DNA of 27,599 bases, taken from the IMG/VR virus record IMGVR_UViG_3300027754_000348, positions 1-27,599 of that record; one strand, written 5' to 3'. Positions 1-7,658 of the stretch are shown here, in pieces (the stretch's first letter is position 1; each line of letters opens with the position of its first letter). This DNA is from a virus. A program made the translations under genes and the position numbers. The notes beneath the pieces were generated by a model. That model had not been told where the DNA came from and did no database searches. It was given only the letters and a program-made list of their open reading frames with translations.

Positions 1-1
1 A

Positions 2-922
2 ACAATTAGTAGTGCTGGTGGATATACATATCACAAATTTACCTCATCAGGTACTTTTGAAATTGGTACAGCACCTAGTGCTAAAGCAACTGGTGGAACA
101 ATTATATATGATGGAAATTATTATTATCACGTATTTACCTCATCAGGAACATTTACTCCAACTCAATCAATAACTGCTGATTATTTAGTAGTTGCTGGAG
201 GAGGCGGTGGAGGAGGTTCAACTGCAGGAGGAGGCGGTGCAGGTGGATTTAGAATAAATACTTCACAATCATTAACTGCAACTGGATATACAATTACAGT
301 AGGAGCGGGTGGAACTGGCGCTGTTTGGAGAACAATAGGTTCAAGCGGTAGCAACTCATCTTTTGATTCAACATTTACCTCTACTGGTGGTGGTCGGGCT
401 GGAACTGAATCAGGTGGTGGTCCATCTTCTGGTGGTTCTGGTGGTGGTACTGGTTATGCAAATTGGACTGGTGCAGCGGGTAACGCAGGTTCTTATTCAC
501 CAGTAGAAGGTTATGCTGGTGGTAATGCTGGTGGTTCTACATACACTTATGGACAAGGTGGTGGTGGAGGTGCTGGCGGAGTAGGTCAAAATGGATACTC
601 TGGTGGTGGTAATGGATTAGGTTACGGTGGAGATGGTGGTATAGGTTCAAATGCTGCTGCTGACTATGCTAATGTTGCTGGTATTGGACAAGGTGGCTAC
701 CTTGCTGGTGGCGGAGGTGGTGCTGATGGTACTAACTCATCATCAGCATACGGTATTGGCGGTAAAGGTGGAGGCGGTAGCGGAAGTCCTTACTTTGGTG
801 GTTATGGATTAATAAACACTGGTAGTGGTGGCGGTGGTTCTTCTGGTGCATATGGTAACGCAGGTATTCAAAGTGGTGGAAATGGTGGATCAGGAGTTGT
901 TATTGTGAGGTATGCAATCTAA
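2..922 (+). CDS. Glycine-rich tail fibre/adhesin protein, 5'-truncated by window edge
   Basis: An open frame runs from the window edge to TAA at 920-922 (about 306 residues visible, start outside). It begins with two copies of a short beta motif (YTYHKFTSSGTF, then YYYHVFTSSGTFTPTQS). Next comes ITADYLVVAGGGGGG, a long Gly/Ser/Asn/Tyr region rich in GG pairs, and the C-terminal closing strand SGVVIVRYAI. A block that opens with DYLVVAGGGG and closes with a hydrophobic strand ending RYA is typical of the glycine-rich domains of phage tail fibres, thought to form polyglycine-type receptor-binding tips. The C-terminal half is paralogous to the end of the protein at 1428-3827. The stop overlaps the next ATG by one base (TAATG), which suggests translational coupling. 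The role in host binding is inferred; the domain type is fairly sure. Confidence 0.8.
   Translation, partial: TISSAGGYTYHKFTSSGTFEIGTAPSAKATGGTIIYDGNYYYHVFTSSGTFTPTQSITADYLVVAGGGGGGGSTAGGGGAGGFRINTSQSLTATGYTITVGAGGTGAVWRTIGSSGSNSSFDSTFTSTGGGRAGTESGGGPSSGGSGGGTGYANWTGAAGNAGSYSPVEGYAGGNAGGSTYTYGQGGGGGAGGVGQNGYSGGGNGLGYGGDGGIGSNAAADYANVAGIGQGGYLAGGGGGADGTNSSSAYGIGGKGGGGSGSPYFGGYGLINTGSGGGGSSGAYGNAGIQSGGNGGSGVVIVRYAI
80..199 (+). repeat. Diverged DNA repeat, copy A (fibre beta motif plus Gly-domain entry)
   Basis: This 40-codon block matches 2973-3092 without gaps. By hand count about 90 of 120 bases and 31 of 40 residues agree (KATGGT, SGTFTPTQS and TADYLV are shared). It covers the second beta motif and the first strand of the glycine-rich domain. 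It is a coding repeat within paralogous fibre genes and a plausible site for recombination between them. Confidence 0.85.
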
Positions 923-1431
923 TGGCTAAAATAATTAGAGTATGGGACGGTGCTACTTGGCAAACAGTAGGTACCGCTCTTCCTAATGCCCTTACAACAG
1001 ATGGAACACAAACATTAACTAATAAAACAATATCTGGTGGAGCTAATACTTTAACTAATATTGCAAATGCCTCCCTAACTAATTCATCAATTACTATTAA
1101 TGGATCGGCAACATCTTTAGGTGGAAGCGTAACAATTGCAACAGGACCCTCATCTTCTTCTGTATCATCTAATATTAGCTTGGCGGCTAACAATAAATAT
1201 TTTGTAAATACCTCAGCGGCTAGAACCCTTACCCTTGCAGCTTCTCCAACATTAGGAGATGAAATTAAAGTATTTGATGCAACTGGAACGGCAGCAACAT
1301 ATAATATTACAATAAATCCAAACGGTGGTAAAATTAACGGAGTAGTGCAAAATCTTGCAATAGACGTAAATGCTGCAGTAACAACATTAACCTATACAGG
1401 ATCTACATACGGATGGAAGGTGGGAGCATGA
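922..1431 (+). CDS. Tail fibre-associated structural protein, 169 aa
   Basis: The start ATG overlaps the preceding stop by one base, and the stop TGA overlaps the next ATG (ATGA at 1428-1431), so the gene sits inside a tightly coupled fibre operon. The N-terminus MAKIIRVWDGATWQTVG resembles short tags of phage fibre proteins. Residues about 27-60 hold the low-complexity motif DGTQTLTNKTISGG and related NTLTN/ASLTNSS repeats that recur in phage tail fibres as trimeric shaft segments. The C-terminal 70 residues (from ANNKYFVNTSAARTLTL, through GDEIKVFDATG, to YTGSTYGWKVGA) look like a compact beta domain seen at the ends of many phage and algal-virus fibres. Attachment to the glycine-rich fibres as a subunit or adaptor is inferred from position. 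Confidence 0.7.
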   Translation: MAKIIRVWDGATWQTVGTALPNALTTDGTQTLTNKTISGGANTLTNIANASLTNSSITINGSATSLGGSVTIATGPSSSSVSSNISLAANNKYFVNTSAARTLTLAASPTLGDEIKVFDATGTAATYNITINPNGGKINGVVQNLAIDVNAAVTTLTYTGSTYGWKVGA

Positions 1432-3827
1432 CGATAAATTTTTCTAACTTATTAGGAAATATTCAACAAGGCGATAGCGCTTCCCGCCCAGGAAGTCCTA
1501 TTGTAGGTTTACTTTATTACAATACAGAATTAAATTATTTTGAAAGCTATACATCAAATGGATGGTTTCCAATTGCCGCCCCTCCAACTCCTCCGACATC
1601 AATTGTTGCTACAAATAGCGGATCTGGACGGGCATATAATAACGGATCGGCTTCAGTAGCATTTACATTACCAACAACAGGCGGATCTCCAACATCATTT
1701 ATAGTAAGACCAACTCCATCTACATCCCCTGCAACATTTACTGGTTCATCATCTCCAATCATAGCTACAAATTTACTTTCAAATACAGGATATACATATA
1801 CAGTAGTTTCATCAAGTCCTTACGGTAATTCATCAGATTCTACTGCTTCATCAAGTGTTACAGCAACTACTAAACCACAGGCGCCAACTATAGGTGCAGT
1901 AACAAGTGGCAATGCATTTGCTACAGTTGCTTACACGACAGGTGCAACAGGTGGATCAGCAATTACTACTTTTACCGCAACATCTAGCCCAGGTGGTCTC
2001 ACAGGCACAGGCTCATCTCCAATTACAGTTTCAGGATTAACCAATGGAACTGCGTACACATTTACAGTTACGGCAACAAACGCAAATGGAACATCGGCAG
2101 CAAGCGCTGCAAGTAGTTCAGTAACGCCTGTTGCTGATTTAACTGTTGACTACCTTGTTGTTGCAGGCGGTGCATCTGGTGGATATGGTTCAGGCGGCGG
2201 AGGCGGAGGCGCAGGAGGATACGTATCTGGAACAAATTTAACTTTGCCAGTTAGTACGCAATATCCTATTGTTATTGGAGCAGGAGGAGGATTTACTAGT
2301 GCTAGTTCTGGCTTACCTGGAGGATCTGGAACAAATTCAAGTTTTAATTCATACGTAGCAACAGGCGGCGGAGGCGGAGGATCAGAAGCTGGGCCAAGCA
2401 ATAGTAACAGAAATGGACAAAGCGGTGGTTCAGGCGGTGGAGCAGGATATCAAGGTTCTGCTACAGCTGGGACTGGAAGTCAAGGAAATAATGGAGGCAT
2501 AGGTTATAATCCTTACTCAGGAGGCGGAGGCGGAGGCGCAGGAAGCGCTGGCGGTAATGCAGGATCTGGCGGAGTTGCAGGAGCTGGTGGAATTGGTATA
2601 CAGTCATCAATTAATGGAACATCATCTTATTACTCAGGCGGCGGAGGCGGAGGTGCACAGAATGGCGGAGGTGGAACTCCAAACTATCCAGGAGCAGGTG
2701 GATCTGGTGGTGGAGGAGTTGGTGGAGGATTCAGCGGATCTGCAGCAGTATCTGGAACTGCAAACACAGGCGGCGGAGGCGGAGGCGGAGCATACTATGG
2801 TAGTAATCCAGCTGATGGCAGAGGAGCTAACGGTGGTTCTGGAATTGTAATTTTTCGTTACGCTTCAGCAACTCAAAAAGCTTCAGGTGGTAACACAATA
2901 ACAACCGATGGTACTTATTATTATCACACATTTACTTCTTCAGGAACTTTTAACACAACTACATCTTATGTTGCTAAAGCAACAGGTGGAACAGTAAATA
3001 CAGATGGTACATACTGGTATCATACATTTACTGGCTCAGGAACATTTACGCCAACTCAGTCACTTACTGCTGACTACTTAGTAATTGCAGGTGGTGGTGG
3101 AGGTGCTGCTTACGATGGCGGTGGTGGCGGTGCTGGCGGACTACGCTCTACTGTAACTGCAAGTGGTGGTACTCCTGGAACTGTGGAAACTGCAGTTGGT
3201 TTAACTGCTCAGACTTACACAATAACTGTGGGTGCTGGTGGTCCTTCAGTAGTAAACACAACTCGCTCTATCTCTGGCAACAGTTCAAGTATTGCAGGGA
3301 CGTCTTTAACTACGATTTCAACTGTTGGCGGCGGTGGTGGTGGTGGATATAACGGTGCATTTTATGCTGCATTATCAGGTGGTTCAGGCGGCGGTGGTGC
3401 TTATGCGTCTCTTCCAAATGGGGCTGCAGGTACAGCTAATGAAGGTTTTGCTGGTGGTAACGGTCAAGGAATCAATGCTGGCGGTGGTGGTGGTTCAGGT
3501 AGTGCTGGTGCTACTGCAACTGCAGGTGCAGGAGGTGCAGGAGGTGCAGGTGTAGCCATTTCAACATTTGCTACTGCTACTAGTACAGGAGTAAGTAATT
3601 ATTACGCTGGCGGCGGCGGTGGTGCTGCCTACCCAGCAGGTGGTGGAACTACAGGTGGAACTGGTGGTGCAGGTGGTGGCGGATCTGGCGGAGCAAATGA
3701 TATAGGAACTAATGCAACAATAAATACGGGCTCAGGAGGCGGCGGAGCACAAGATACTGCTGCCCCACCAGCAAAAGCTTCAGGCTCAGGTGCTAGCGGT
3801 TTAGTAATAATAAGATACGCAATATAA
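1428..3827 (+). CDS. Tail fibre protein with two FN3 and two glycine-rich domains, 799 aa
   Basis: I place the start at ATG 1428 (MTINFSNLLG). It is preceded by the purine-rich GGAAGGTGGGAG and overlaps the upstream stop as ATGA; an in-frame ATG at 1413 would remove that ribosome site. Order: an N-terminal fibre tag (about 1-50, with ASRPGSP and YYNTELNYFESY), two fibronectin type III repeats (about 55-150 and 152-236), glycine-rich domain 1 (about 240-478, from VDYLVVAGG to GIVIFRYA), two beta motifs of the YYYHTFTSSGTF type (about 481-546), and glycine-rich domain 2 (about 547-799, ending SGLVIIRYAI). FN3 plus polyglycine domains point to a host-contacting fibre exposed on the virion. Domain 2 is paralogous to the end of the protein at 2-922. 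Glycine codons differ between the two domains (GGA/GGC in the first, GGT-rich in the second). Confidence 0.8.
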   Translation: MTINFSNLLGNIQQGDSASRPGSPIVGLLYYNTELNYFESYTSNGWFPIAAPPTPPTSIVATNSGSGRAYNNGSASVAFTLPTTGGSPTSFIVRPTPSTSPATFTGSSSPIIATNLLSNTGYTYTVVSSSPYGNSSDSTASSSVTATTKPQAPTIGAVTSGNAFATVAYTTGATGGSAITTFTATSSPGGLTGTGSSPITVSGLTNGTAYTFTVTATNANGTSAASAASSSVTPVADLTVDYLVVAGGASGGYGSGGGGGGAGGYVSGTNLTLPVSTQYPIVIGAGGGFTSASSGLPGGSGTNSSFNSYVATGGGGGGSEAGPSNSNRNGQSGGSGGGAGYQGSATAGTGSQGNNGGIGYNPYSGGGGGGAGSAGGNAGSGGVAGAGGIGIQSSINGTSSYYSGGGGGGAQNGGGGTPNYPGAGGSGGGGVGGGFSGSAAVSGTANTGGGGGGGAYYGSNPADGRGANGGSGIVIFRYASATQKASGGNTITTDGTYYYHTFTSSGTFNTTTSYVAKATGGTVNTDGTYWYHTFTGSGTFTPTQSLTADYLVIAGGGGGAAYDGGGGGAGGLRSTVTASGGTPGTVETAVGLTAQTYTITVGAGGPSVVNTTRSISGNSSSIAGTSLTTISTVGGGGGGGYNGAFYAALSGGSGGGGAYASLPNGAAGTANEGFAGGNGQGINAGGGGGSGSAGATATAGAGGAGGAGVAISTFATATSTGVSNYYAGGGGGAAYPAGGGTTGGTGGAGGGGSGGANDIGTNATINTGSGGGGAQDTAAPPAKASGSGASGLVIIRYAI
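2973..3092 (+). repeat. Diverged DNA repeat, copy B
   Basis: This is the partner of 80-199: the same 40-codon length, about three quarters of bases identical by hand count, ungapped. It joins the second beta motif (YWYHTFTGSGTF) to glycine-rich domain 2 (LTADYLVIAGG). A third, shorter relative of the beta motif lies just upstream at about 2887-2955 (YYYHTFTSSGTF). Confidence 0.85.
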
Positions 3828-3853
3828 AGGTATCTATCCTTTATTCACATTAA

Positions 3854-3867
3854 GGTATAATAAAATT
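3854..3867 (+). promoter_or_regulatory. Promoter -10 box for a probably leaderless LamG gene
   Basis: A perfect TATAAT at 3856-3861 is followed by exactly six bases (AAAATT) and then the ATG at 3868. Transcription starting about seven bases after the box would begin at the start codon. No Shine-Dalgarno sequence is visible before the ATG, which fits leaderless translation. The -35 position shows no good match. The same arrangement and spacing recurs at 25318-25330. Confidence 0.6.
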
Positions 3868-5643
3868 ATGTCATATCAATTAAAAGTAATAAAAGATTCA
3901 CCAATAGGATTTTGGACATTGGATGAGTCTTCTGGTGCTACAGCCTATGATATTTCAGGATGCGGTAATCATGCAACCTATATTGGATCCCCAGCAAATA
4001 ATACCTTACCTTTAATTGTGGGCGGGATTTCTGGAACAAAAATTACAAACACTGCTTATATTACAACACCAACAACTTATGACTATTATGGATCGGTAGC
4101 CTCTGGCGGATTTGGAAATAAGTATACTTCAGATAATGATTTTACTATAGAAGCCTGGATATATCCCAAGGTATCTACAGCCAATATAGCAACTATATTT
4201 GCAGATACCACAAATAGCGTAGGGTTGTTTTGGCAAAATGGCAACTTAATCTTTAAGTTAAATTCAGAAAGGCTAGACTATACAGTTGCAAATTTAAAGA
4301 GGGTCTTGCATGTTGTTGCAGTATATTCAGTTTATAATATGTCTATTTATGTTAATGGGTCCATGGTTGCTACAAAATCTTTAGTAGATTTTAAATTTAC
4401 AAACACCTCTTTAAATTTACAGATAGGACCTACTGGACATGCCTCAGACTCATTTATTGTAGATGCCCCAGCAGTATACAGATACTCTCTAAGTTTAAAT
4501 AAAATTAATAATCATTTGCAGGCAAATAATTCTCTACCCCCAATTCAAATAGCTTACCCAGAAAATGGACAATTGTTTGAATTTTATGATAATGGAATTA
4601 GTAATAAATTTAGATTTAAATACCCTCAAAGTAAATCATGGGCAAACTTTATTTCAACAGGACTTTCCTACAACAGCGTAGATCAATATTTATCAATAGA
4701 GTATGCTGCAGAAGCAATTGCAAAGACTGTATATATTACAGACCTGATTTCTATTCCATCAGGAATTACAATGGACTCTTCAAAAATTGAATGGGAGGGG
4801 TATAACGGAATAACCGTTGAAACTAGTATAGACAATTCAACATGGGTTCAATGTGTTAATGGACAGCCGATACCTCAATATAGATTAAATAGTTTTAGTT
4901 CTGCAGGTCTTGTATATATAAAAATAACTATGTCGACAACAGATAATAGTAAATATTTACCTAGGCTTTATAGTTTATCTTTATCATTTTATAACAATCA
5001 AACTTTATATGCTGAAAATGGTGGAAGCTATATGTCGACATTTGAAAGTTTGGGAGGAGTATCTAATCCATCAGTTAGCATGGGTTCAATAAAACATCCA
5101 ATCCTTTCAAGAGATTATAACAATGGAATCAGGGTTGCAGCAAATTCTGGGTTTTATATTAATTCAAATATTTCAACAAAAACAATAGAATTTTTCTATA
5201 CCCCAGATGCTTTGACTAATAGTGGTCTTATTACCTCCGTTTCAAATAATGGATATGCGGCCTCAAACTTTTCCTGGAGCGATGGCGGAACAATCAGCAA
5301 AACTAATATAAACTCAATATATGTCAACGGGGTTGATAAGAGCTCTGCTACAAATATATCCAGCGTATTTAACGCTCAAGACCTACATCACGTAATAATT
5401 ACTTATACAGCAGCAATATCTGGCCCAATAAAATTTAACTATGAATCCTCATATCAGATGGTCGGCTCTTTAATTCAAAATCTATGCCTGTATGAAGACC
5501 AATTTTCTGCAGGGAATATACTAATTCATTACAATTTATACCTTGGTAGAACTGCAGCAATAGCCGAAGACTCACATATAGCCTTGACAGAAAATTCAGT
5601 TATAGCCTATAATAATGACTGGCTGGTTATTCAAAACATATAA
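3868..5643 (+). CDS. LamG-type (concanavalin A-like) virion protein, 591 aa
   Basis: Residues about 10-225 form a LamG/concanavalin A-like domain: PIGFWTLDESSG, DISGCGNHATYIGSP, FTIEAWIYP, VYVNGS-type strands (IYVNGSMVATKS) and LQIGPTG. This arrangement occurs in many phage tail proteins and usually binds glycans. A middle beta region (about 226-380, with TVYITDLISIPSG and IKITMSTTD) resembles a jelly-roll of the discoidin or carbohydrate-binding kind. Residues about 388-560 look like a second, more divergent LamG fold (TKTIEFFYTP, SIYVNGVDKSS, LHHVIITYT). Binding of host surface sugar is inferred. Gaps of 40 bases upstream and 62 downstream isolate it from its neighbours. It seems to be transcribed from its own promoter and translated without a leader. 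Domain identity is sure for the first LamG and tentative for the rest. Confidence 0.8.
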   Translation: MSYQLKVIKDSPIGFWTLDESSGATAYDISGCGNHATYIGSPANNTLPLIVGGISGTKITNTAYITTPTTYDYYGSVASGGFGNKYTSDNDFTIEAWIYPKVSTANIATIFADTTNSVGLFWQNGNLIFKLNSERLDYTVANLKRVLHVVAVYSVYNMSIYVNGSMVATKSLVDFKFTNTSLNLQIGPTGHASDSFIVDAPAVYRYSLSLNKINNHLQANNSLPPIQIAYPENGQLFEFYDNGISNKFRFKYPQSKSWANFISTGLSYNSVDQYLSIEYAAEAIAKTVYITDLISIPSGITMDSSKIEWEGYNGITVETSIDNSTWVQCVNGQPIPQYRLNSFSSAGLVYIKITMSTTDNSKYLPRLYSLSLSFYNNQTLYAENGGSYMSTFESLGGVSNPSVSMGSIKHPILSRDYNNGIRVAANSGFYINSNISTKTIEFFYTPDALTNSGLITSVSNNGYAASNFSWSDGGTISKTNINSIYVNGVDKSSATNISSVFNAQDLHHVIITYTAAISGPIKFNYESSYQMVGSLIQNLCLYEDQFSAGNILIHYNLYLGRTAAIAEDSHIALTENSVIAYNNDWLVIQNI

Positions 5644-5664
5644 TTTGTCATATCTTGTGACAAA
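5644..5664 (+). other. Inverted repeat TTTGTCA-7-TGACAAA after LamG gene
   Basis: Perfect 7-base arms at 5644-5650 and 5658-5664 flank a 7-base loop, directly after the stop codon and just before a promoter-like sequence. It lacks a T-run, so it is a weak terminator candidate. It could equally be an operator for the promoter 4 bases downstream. Confidence 0.4.
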
Positions 5665-5667
5665 ATC

Positions 5668-5696
5668 TGGACTTTAATTAGAAACAATGGTAGAAT
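5668..5696 (+). promoter_or_regulatory. Extended -10 promoter of the head operon
   Basis: TGGACT (5668-5673, four of six match to TTGACA), a 17-base spacer, and TAGAAT (5691-5696) preceded by TGG, which supplies the extended -10 TGn element. The predicted transcription start is near 5703, only a few bases before the ATG at 5706. The following gene lacks a visible Shine-Dalgarno site and would be almost leaderless. Confidence 0.6.
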
Positions 5697-5705
5697 AAAT
5701 ACCTA

Positions 5706-6053
5706 ATGGATATCAAATCAGTTAAAAGATCATTTGTTGAAGAGACTACCCTTGGAATATATGTTTGGGAAATTGATGGCAAATGGGTTGGCGATGACGA
5801 AGGAAATTTTCTTTCTATTACCTCTAAAAAAGGAAATCGTCAAAGAATTGAATTGTTAAGAAAAGCTGTTTCTCATTATGGCGTAAATCGAGGAGAGCCG
5901 TTATTTTTAGCAGGACGTAGGAAAATTGATGATGAGGAATTTAATCATCAGAAACAAAGGTTGGACTGGGGACTAACTCCAGATCCGATGGATATTGGCG
6001 AATACAAGGATCAAATGAGAGCCTTAAAAAAGGGCGGACCAGCAACTAGATAG
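5706..6053 (+). CDS. Conserved hypothetical protein upstream of portal, 115 aa
   Basis: A small, charged, probably cytosolic protein without signal peptide or membrane segment. The visible core is YVWEIDGKWVGDDEGNFLSI, then a helical RQRIELLRKAVSHYG, then PLFLAGRRKIDDEEF and a C-terminal DPMDIGEYKDQMRAL. From memory, short proteins of this pattern occur near the terminase and portal of actinobacteriophages, with no assigned role. A packaging or head-assembly function would be guilt by association only. It is the first gene after a promoter and lies 16 bases before the portal gene, whose ribosome site immediately follows a hairpin spanning this gene's stop. The start has no ribosome binding site, consistent with a very short or absent leader. 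Confidence 0.7.
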   Translation: MDIKSVKRSFVEETTLGIYVWEIDGKWVGDDEGNFLSITSKKGNRQRIELLRKAVSHYGVNRGEPLFLAGRRKIDDEEFNHQKQRLDWGLTPDPMDIGEYKDQMRALKKGGPATR

Positions 6054-6058
6054 TTGCT
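6041..6058 (+). other. Hairpin over the stop codon, abutting the portal ribosome site
   Basis: AGCAACTA (6041-6048) and TAGTTGCT (6051-6058) are perfect 8-base complements around a two-base centre. The TAG stop of the upstream gene lies in the 3' arm, and the portal ribosome site AAGGAG (6059-6064) begins at the next base. In practice the loop would open to 4-6 bases. It could tune portal translation or protect an mRNA end; the role is inferred. Confidence 0.5.
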
Positions 6059-6069
6059 AAGGAGATAAT

Positions 6070-7653
6070 ATGGAATTTATAGATGACATCAAAACCGTTA
6101 ATACAGACATCAACATATCAAATGAATCTGACTGGATTAAATTTAACAACAAAACAATAGTAGAGAATGACCCCTTTAATATTGAGGGAGCAGAACTTAA
6201 AAAAATTAATGGATTAAGCCCAACATTTCGTAGAAAAATTTCTAGAGATATTGAGAAAAGATTTGTAGGACAAGACCAAGCAGCTAGCCAACAAAATTTA
6301 TTAGCCCAAGCAATAACTGGTTATGCAATGTTTGATCTAGTAGAGTCTCCTTACAACCTAGACTACCTTTCAAGAATTTATGAAATCTCTCCATACAACT
6401 ACGCCGCAATTAATGCCAAGGTTGCAAACATTGTTGGCCTAGGATATACCTTTGTTGAAACAAGAAAAGCTAATGAGGCACTAGATAACATTTCTGATGA
6501 CAAGCAGTTAGATCGTGCTCGTCGTAAATTAAACAAGTTACGTCAAGACCTAGAATCTTGGCTTGAAGAAACAAATGAGGAAGAAACATTTATTGAAACT
6601 CTAATTAAGATATACACAGATCTAGAGGCAACTGGCAACGGCTACCTTGAGATAAGTAGAACAACATCAGGCAATATTGGGTATATGGGACATATCCCAG
6701 CAAAGACTTTACGTGTTCGTAGACTAAGAGATGGCTTTATCCAATTGCTTTACGGCAAGGCTGTTTACTTTAGAAACTTTGGAGACCTAGAAACTCCTAA
6801 TCCAATTACCACTTCAGAAGATCGACCAAATGAAATAATTCATTTTAAGAAGTATACGCCTATGAATAACTACTATGGAATTCCAGACATCATTGCTTCT
6901 CAGAACGCAATGGCAGGAAACGAATTTGCTGGAAAATACAACCTTGACTATTTTGAAAACAAGGCTGTTCCAAGATATATTATTACAGTAAAGGGAGCAA
7001 AGCTTGCCCCAGAGTCAGAGCGTAAATTGCTTGAGTTTTTCCAGGTAGGATTAAAGGGTAAAAATCATAGATCCCTGTATGTGCCTCTTCCAGCAGATAG
7101 TCCTGATTCAAAAGTTGAATTTAAGATGGAGCCAATTGAGGCAAATTCTCAAGAGTCATCATTTAACGTTTATAGAAAATCAAATAGAGATGAAATTCTT
7201 TTATCCCACAGAGTACCAATTAGCAAAATTGGTTTACCCGAGGGAGTCAATTTAGCATCAGCTAGAGACTCAGATAAAATGTTTAAAGAGCAGGTATGTC
7301 GACCAGCACAGGATATTTTAGAAAAGAAATTAAATAAAATTATTGCTGAAAAGACAGATGTATTATTAATTAAATTTAATGAACTTACCCTTACAGATGA
7401 GGATACTCAGTCTAAAATTGATGAGAGATATTTGAGAATGCAGGTAATTACCCCCAATGAAGTTCGTATTAGAAAAGGCATGGTTCCTATTGAAAATGGG
7501 GATAAAGTTGTAGAATTAAAGCCACAACAGGCTGCCGAACAAACTGCTCAAGCCATGAATTCTCGTCAAAGGACTCAGCAAAGAGATGCAAATTCCCCAG
7601 ACGTTTCGGGTGAAGCAAGGAACCCAAAGGGCGAAGGTAGAGTCACAGCTTAA
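6070..7653 (+). CDS. Portal protein, 527 aa
   Basis: A dodecameric vertex protein through which DNA enters the head; it nucleates prohead assembly and binds terminase. The sequence matches the PBSX/HK97-like phage portal family (Phage_portal type) along its length. Seen are SRIYEISPYNYAAINAKVANIVG (about 98-120) and DLEATGNGYLEISR (clip/stem region, about 185-198). HIPAKTLRVRR and NEIIHFKKYTPMNNYYGIPDI (about 255-275) follow, then FNVYRKSNRDEILLSHRVP with the helix leading to the crown. The last 50 residues are Gln/Ala-rich and disordered. AAGGAG lies six bases before the ATG. The gene is followed by a hairpin and then the protease gene, the classic head-gene order. The terminase genes normally found upstream are absent here. 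Confidence 0.92.
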   Translation: MEFIDDIKTVNTDINISNESDWIKFNNKTIVENDPFNIEGAELKKINGLSPTFRRKISRDIEKRFVGQDQAASQQNLLAQAITGYAMFDLVESPYNLDYLSRIYEISPYNYAAINAKVANIVGLGYTFVETRKANEALDNISDDKQLDRARRKLNKLRQDLESWLEETNEEETFIETLIKIYTDLEATGNGYLEISRTTSGNIGYMGHIPAKTLRVRRLRDGFIQLLYGKAVYFRNFGDLETPNPITTSEDRPNEIIHFKKYTPMNNYYGIPDIIASQNAMAGNEFAGKYNLDYFENKAVPRYIITVKGAKLAPESERKLLEFFQVGLKGKNHRSLYVPLPADSPDSKVEFKMEPIEANSQESSFNVYRKSNRDEILLSHRVPISKIGLPEGVNLASARDSDKMFKEQVCRPAQDILEKKLNKIIAEKTDVLLIKFNELTLTDEDTQSKIDERYLRMQVITPNEVRIRKGMVPIENGDKVVELKPQQAAEQTAQAMNSRQRTQQRDANSPDVSGEARNPKGEGRVTA

Positions 7654-7658
7654 TTATT

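Noticed and set aside
1413-1427. Upstream ATG for the FN3/glycine-rich fibre gene
   Set aside because: It would consume the ribosome site GGAAGGTGGGAG; the ATGA overlap at 1428 is the better start.
2150-2401. Open frame on the minus strand rich in proline
   Set aside because: It is the complement of the glycine-rich coding run (GGN read backwards gives NCC); no ribosome site, and the plus-strand gene is coherent throughout.
2180-2860. Possible CRISPR or tandem-repeat array in the GGCGGAGGC runs
   Set aside because: Repeats are codon-phased, irregularly spaced and encode a glycine-rich domain; no fixed repeat/spacer periodicity.
2557-3555. Alternative plus-strand frames rich in Gln, Glu, Leu and Val inside the glycine-rich domains
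   Set aside because: Repeated GGA/GGC/GCA units lack stops in other frames; the sequences are low complexity and overlap a better-supported gene.
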